Source of the DNA: Hyphomicrobiales bacterium
Lineage (GTDB): Bacteria; Pseudomonadota; Alphaproteobacteria; Rhizobiales; HXMU1428-3
NCBI GenBank assembly: GCA_021775385.1
Contig: JAJFHW010000098.1
Coordinates: 1 to 10,535, forward strand
Direction of reading: 5' to 3'
Length of the DNA stretch: 10,535 nucleotides
Positions 7,220-10,535 of the stretch are shown here, in pieces. Numbering within the stretch: position 1 is the first letter of the stretch; each line of letters starts with the position of its first letter. The notes beneath the pieces were generated by a model. That model was not told the origin of the DNA. It ran no database searches and worked only from the letters and a program-made list of their open reading frames with translations. Position numbers and translations under genes: made by a program.

Positions 7220-8157
7220 CAACAGTCTTCGTGAATTATCGAAAAAATATCAGGCATTAATCTTTTCATATCTTGCGCATCAAGGCTATTCCACGAAATC
7301 ATATTACGTCGAAGCCATGTTAATTGCCTCTTTGCATAACGCCGCGTTTGCTGTTGAGCCAAAGCAACCGCTTCAGCTAAATTCATATCATTTTTCAAAA
7401 AGCCTGCTAATTCAGGCACCCCAAGCGCTCTCATAATCGGCAAACTCTCATCAAAATTAAGCTCTAAAAGCGCGCGCACCTCATCAAGCCCGTTGCCCGC
7501 GGTCTCATCAGCCACCATTTCTTCAAATCTACTATCTATTCGCTCATACAATACAGCCCTCTCCCAAGAGACAACAAAACCATGAACCTCTTTTAATGAA
7601 AGCAGTGGAGCACTATTCGTCTGTTGCCAATGTTTTAAAGACTTTCCCGTCCCATCGATCACTTCAAGCCCACGAATAATCCGTTGAGTATCGCCCGGTT
7701 TTAACTCAACCGCCATCAACGGATCTTTTTCTGACAAAACCTTGTGTAAAGCTGGCGCTCCCAATCGCTCAGCTTCAGCTCGCCAAAACTGACGAACTTC
7801 AGAGGCAATATCAGGAACTTGAGACAAGCCCTCAAGCAAAGTTTTATAATAAAGCCCCGTCCCACCGACAAAAATCGGGCGCTTTCCTTTTGCCTTAATT
7901 TCTATAAGAACTTCAGCCACATCATCAAGCCAAGCGCCCGTCGAATAAGCTTGTCCCCCACTCACATGCCCATAAAGCCGATGCGGCACTCGCGCCATAT
8001 CGCCTGTGGATGGCCGCGCAGATAGAATTGATAGCTCTTTATAAACCTGACAACTATCAGCATTGACGATCATCCCATCAAATTCTTCAGCCAAGGTCAT
8101 AGCAAAAGAAGATTTACCACTAGCCGTTGCACCTGCTATCAAAATGGGTTTAGTCAT
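7219..8157 (-). CDS. miaA: tRNA dimethylallyltransferase
   Basis: 312 residues, normal for MiaA. It transfers a dimethylallyl group from DMAPP to N6 of A37 in tRNAs that read codons beginning with U, the first step to the ms2i6A modification next to the anticodon. The P-loop GATASGKSS is at residues 9-17. NADSCQVYKELSI (32-44) carries the conserved catalytic Asp34, and VGGTGLYYKTLLEGL is at 97-111. The tRNA-binding C-terminal helix has QQQTRRYAKRQLTWLRR (268-284). A weak ribosome site (AGGA about 11 nt upstream) precedes the ATG. It is divergent from serB (196 nt apart) and precedes the ilv genes by 208 nt on the same strand, an order common in alphaproteobacteria. MiaA modifies tRNAs for Leu (UUR), Phe, Tyr, Trp, Ser and Cys, so it affects how leader peptides are decoded, but no direct link to ilv is shown. 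Confidence 0.97.
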   Translation of the reverse strand: MTKPILIAGATASGKSSFAMTLAEEFDGMIVNADSCQVYKELSILSARPSTGDMARVPHRLYGHVSGGQAYSTGAWLDDVAEVLIEIKAKGKRPIFVGGTGLYYKTLLEGLSQVPDIASEVRQFWRAEAERLGAPALHKVLSEKDPLMAVELKPGDTQRIIRGLEVIDGTGKSLKHWQQTNSAPLLSLKEVHGFVVSWERAVLYERIDSRFEEMVADETAGNGLDEVRALLELNFDESLPIMRALGVPELAGFLKNDMNLAEAVALAQQQTRRYAKRQLTWLRRNMISWNSLDAQDMKRLMPDIFSIIHEDC

Positions 8158-8353
8158 AAATTTTCTAATCCTAAAAAATCACATCATTGATTATTAAAAA
8201 AATAAAGAGAGAGATAATAGTTCCTCAAATCGAAAGAGTGAGTGAAGAAAACTAGTTCTTTTTAACTGCATAAAATTCGAATATAACTTCGTTAAAGAGT
8301 GTCAAATTACCAATCTTTAAAACACAACTCAATTAAATAGAGATAACCAATCA
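8158..8353. promoter_or_regulatory. Divergent miaA/serB intergenic region
   Basis: 196 nt, very AT-rich, must hold the outward promoters of miaA and serB. The best serB -10 candidate is TATAAC (8282-8287), but no good -35 lies 16-18 nt before it. A short dyad TTTAAC/GTTAAA (8261-8266 with 8291-8296) encloses it, with CGAA/TTCG inside (8278-8281 with 8288-8291). No convincing promoter for miaA could be picked out by eye. Confidence 0.35.
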
Positions 8354-9304
8354 ATGTCACAGCAAAACACAGCGTCTATTCTGACCATCATCGCCCCTGA
8401 AGGACAAGCTTTACTTAATGACAAGGTTCTCTCAGACATAAAAAGAAAATTATCAATTGAGAGCGAACCCCAATGGTTAGCGAAAGACGAAGCCGTCGAT
8501 TTTGAGATTGATGTCAATTCACCAGATGTGACTAGGCCAGACATCACTAGGCAAGAAAAACAACCTGCATTAGACATAAAAAATAAAATCGCTGAAACCT
8601 TACAACCCCACCCATTTGACTTTGCTCTGCAACCAAAAGAGCATCGACGGAAAAAACTACTCATTTCAGATATGGACTCAACCATCATTGGCGAAGAATG
8701 TATCGATGAAATAGCTTATATGGCCGGTATCAAACCAAAAATTGCTGCCATTACAGAGCGCGCCATGCAAGGTGAAATAGAATTTGACACAGCACTTCGC
8801 GAACGCGTCGGTCTGTTAAAAGGTCTAAATACAAAAGCACTAGATACAGTCATCTGCGAGCGACTAAACCTAAACAAAGGCGCAAGAACCCTTGTTCAAA
8901 CGATGGCCGCAACTAATGCCTATTGTGCACTCGTCTCGGGTGGTTTCACCTTCTTTACAGAAAAAATAGCACGGCTAACCGGTTTTCACACAACTCAGGC
9001 CAACACCTTAGAAATTGAAGATGATAAACTCACCGGTAATGTCATCCCCCCTATTCTTGGTAGTGCAGCTAAAAAACAAGCACTTGAGCAATTCATCAAA
9101 GAGCAAAACATAGCGCCTGAAGAAACACTAGCTGTTGGTGACGGCGCAAACGATCTTGAAATGATCAAAGCGTCAGGCCTTGGCGTAGCTTATTATGCAA
9201 AGCCAATTGTAGCAGCAGAAGCTGATGCCTCAGTAAATCACACAGACCTAACCGCCCTTCTATATATGCAAGGATTTAAAAAGTCAGAATTTGTGACAGA
9301 TTAA
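8354..9304 (+). CDS. serB: Phosphoserine phosphatase
   Basis: 316 residues; a cytoplasmic HAD-superfamily enzyme that hydrolyses O-phospho-L-serine, the last step of serine synthesis. HAD motif I is DMDST (106-110) with nucleophile Asp106 and acid/base Asp108, followed by the SerB-type EECIDEIA (114-121). Motif II is VSGGFTFFTEKIA (194-206), motif III probably Lys240 or Lys241 in GSAAKKQAL, and motif IV VGDGANDLEM (261-270) with the Mg2+ ligands Asp263 and Asp267. The N-terminal 95 residues are the poorly conserved extra domain common in alphaproteobacterial SerB. Its linker contains a small tandem repeat, PDVTR PDITR (58-67). No strong ribosome site precedes the ATG. It is divergent from miaA; a large channel gene starts 51 nt downstream on the same strand without an obvious terminator between. 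Confidence 0.97.
   Translation: MSQQNTASILTIIAPEGQALLNDKVLSDIKRKLSIESEPQWLAKDEAVDFEIDVNSPDVTRPDITRQEKQPALDIKNKIAETLQPHPFDFALQPKEHRRKKLLISDMDSTIIGEECIDEIAYMAGIKPKIAAITERAMQGEIEFDTALRERVGLLKGLNTKALDTVICERLNLNKGARTLVQTMAATNAYCALVSGGFTFFTEKIARLTGFHTTQANTLEIEDDKLTGNVIPPILGSAAKKQALEQFIKEQNIAPEETLAVGDGANDLEMIKASGLGVAYYAKPIVAAEADASVNHTDLTALLYMQGFKKSEFVTD
8522..8551 (+). repeat. Imperfect 15-bp tandem duplication inside serB
   Basis: CCAGATGTGACTAGG at 8522-8536 is followed directly by CCAGACATCACTAGG at 8537-8551, identical at 12 of 15 positions. It keeps the frame and encodes PDVTR PDITR in the variable N-terminal linker, outside the catalytic domain. Confidence 0.7.
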
Positions 9305-9355
9305 AAAAAATGATCTGAGAAAAAATCTGAAAAACAACGAAACAGAATTTTAAAT

Positions 9356-10535
9356 ATGATGACGAACAAAACACATTTCCGAAAATTTATGAAAATAAAC
9401 ATTCGCTTTCTCTACCAGGCCTTTTTTTCATTCTTTTTAGCGTCATTGATAGCTATCCTTCCTCCTTTAATTCAAAATGCAAAAGCGGATAAGCATCAAG
9501 AAGCTGAATTAGAGAAGCAAGTCAAAAAACAAGCTGAAACTGAAAAATCACAAAAAACCATCACATCACTAACCCAGCTTTTACAAAACCAAATCACTCA
9601 AAAAACTCTGATAAAAAAATTAAAATCAGAATTACGCAGTGCCAGAGAAGATGTGAGTAAAAAAGAAATTGAAGAAGCCCTTAAAGCAGAAATCAAAAAA
9701 CAAGAAACGATAGAAGAACAAATCTCAACTCTCACTTCAGGAGTTTCAGAAAAAGCCTACATCACCCAAGAAAACAAAAAGTTTAATCTTCAAGATGAAC
9801 TTCAGGGGCTTGCTGAACCATTCGTAAAAATGATTAAAAGCAGCACTGAAAATGCGCGTCAAATTGATGAATTAAAACAAACCGTAGCAGAAGCAAAACG
9901 CAAACAAAATTTTGCCAAGCGTGCCATCACGCGCATTGAAATTTTGCAGAAAACCCTCATTGAGACAAAACCTCTAAACTCCAAAGGTACAAAATTACAT
10001 TTAAAAGAAGAATTAAAACTCTGGAGCAAAAGAAACCAGGAAGCCCTAAACCTGGAAAACACATCTCTACAACAATTGCGCCTAAAAGTAGAAGCTGCAA
10101 ACTCAGACAATTTAGAAAATTACGCCACCAACTTCATCCGCACAAGAGGCGTTAACTTACTCATCGCCATCCTAACCTTCGTTGGCACATTTATGCTCTT
10201 AAGAGCGGTGAGCAAAATCGCCAGCATCGTCTTCCGTAGACGCGGAATGAAACATAGTTTTTACACACGCCTAACCCGGCTAATTTTCGAAATACTCACA
10301 ATCATAATCTCAACACTTACAATGATGTTTGTTCTAAATTACCTAAATGACTGGATATTGCTTGGTGTCGCAGCTCTCTTCACTATAGCACTCGCTTGGA
10401 TAGGACTAAATTTGCTCCCAGTCATCATTGAACAATCGATTTTACTTCTAAATCTGGGAGCCGTTCAAGAAGGTGAACGCTTGATGATTGATGGCGTTCC
10501 CTGGTTTGTAAAACGTCTTGATCATTACACCGAAC
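9356..10535 (+). CDS. MscS-family mechanosensitive channel with large periplasmic coiled-coil domain, 3'-truncated
   Basis: The frame stays open from the ATG at 9356 to the window edge, giving 393 residues of a longer protein. Residues 12-44 form a signal peptide (basic start, long hydrophobic core, cleavage likely after AKA44). Residues 45-255 are highly charged, rich in Lys, Glu and Gln, and predicted by eye to be helical coiled coil in the periplasm. Hydrophobic segments follow at about 265-285, 308-330 and 333-358. Then LLNLGAVQEGERLMIDGVPW begins the soluble beta domain of MscS-like channels (compare the REGERVIYNGIPWRV type seen in MscS relatives). Such channels open under membrane tension to release solutes after osmotic downshock. 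Neither the ATG at 9356 nor the in-frame one at 9389 has a Shine-Dalgarno sequence; 9389 would give a tidier signal peptide. It may share the serB transcript. The pore helix itself cannot be assigned with certainty by eye. Confidence 0.75.
   Translation, partial: MMTNKTHFRKFMKINIRFLYQAFFSFFLASLIAILPPLIQNAKADKHQEAELEKQVKKQAETEKSQKTITSLTQLLQNQITQKTLIKKLKSELRSAREDVSKKEIEEALKAEIKKQETIEEQISTLTSGVSEKAYITQENKKFNLQDELQGLAEPFVKMIKSSTENARQIDELKQTVAEAKRKQNFAKRAITRIEILQKTLIETKPLNSKGTKLHLKEELKLWSKRNQEALNLENTSLQQLRLKVEAANSDNLENYATNFIRTRGVNLLIAILTFVGTFMLLRAVSKIASIVFRRRGMKHSFYTRLTRLIFEILTIIISTLTMMFVLNYLNDWILLGVAALFTIALAWIGLNLLPVIIEQSILLLNLGAVQEGERLMIDGVPWFVKRLDHYTE

Noticed and set aside
8329..8688. A 119-codon minus-strand ORF over the 5' half of serB
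   Set aside because: Antisense to the conserved serB frame; its composition (Ser, Phe, Cys rich) is what antisense of this AT-rich coding sequence gives.
9305..9355. Terminator after serB
   Set aside because: The stretch is A-rich with a loose repeat of ATCTGA but no stem followed by T residues, so no terminator can be supported.
9859..10110. An 83-codon minus-strand ORF at the right end
   Set aside because: Antisense to the lysine- and glutamate-rich coiled-coil region of the MscS-like gene, which explains its Phe, Arg and Cys-rich translation.

Overview
The window is an AT-rich stretch of a Gram-negative chromosome, most likely from an alphaproteobacterium. The outer-membrane porin points to a Gram-negative. 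The protein sequences of IlvI, IlvH, PdxJ and SerB, and the arrangement miaA-ilvI-ilvH-ilvC with serB divergent, are of the alphaproteobacterial kind. I cannot name the order or genus. No rRNA, tRNA, CRISPR array, insertion sequence or phage gene is visible, and all complete genes look intact.

Layout. At the left edge (2-1003, + strand) is the C-terminal part of an outer-membrane beta-barrel of the LbtU siderophore-porin type. It is convergent with a MarR-family regulator (1163-1600, -). Between them lies a striking 18-bp perfect inverted repeat enclosing 73 nt of partly structured sequence. Upstream of marR on the same strand is a PhzF-family epimerase/isomerase (1645-2553, -), and the two are probably co-transcribed. 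A clear Rho-independent terminator (about 2605-2639) separates phzF from the upstream block.

Central block, all on the minus strand in transcription order: miaA (tRNA dimethylallyltransferase), a 208-nt leader region, ilvI/ilvB (acetohydroxyacid synthase large subunit), ilvH (regulatory subunit), pdxJ (pyridoxine 5'-phosphate synthase) and ilvC (ketol-acid reductoisomerase). IlvI, IlvH and IlvC carry out the first two steps of valine and isoleucine synthesis. PdxJ makes the precursor of PLP, the cofactor of the branched-chain aminotransferase and of threonine deaminase in the same pathway. The leader before ilvI holds a terminator-like hairpin only 26 nt from the ilvI start codon, a candidate promoter, a dyad and a repeated 10-mer, all suggesting control by transcription attenuation.

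Right block, + strand: serB (phosphoserine phosphatase, last step of serine synthesis), divergent from miaA. About 50 nt after it begins a large MscS-type mechanosensitive channel with a signal peptide and a long coiled-coil periplasmic domain, cut by the window end.

Most of the window is conserved housekeeping biosynthesis. The parts deserving a second look are non-coding: the lbtU/marR inverted-repeat element and the ilvI leader. I found no convincing new multi-gene system.
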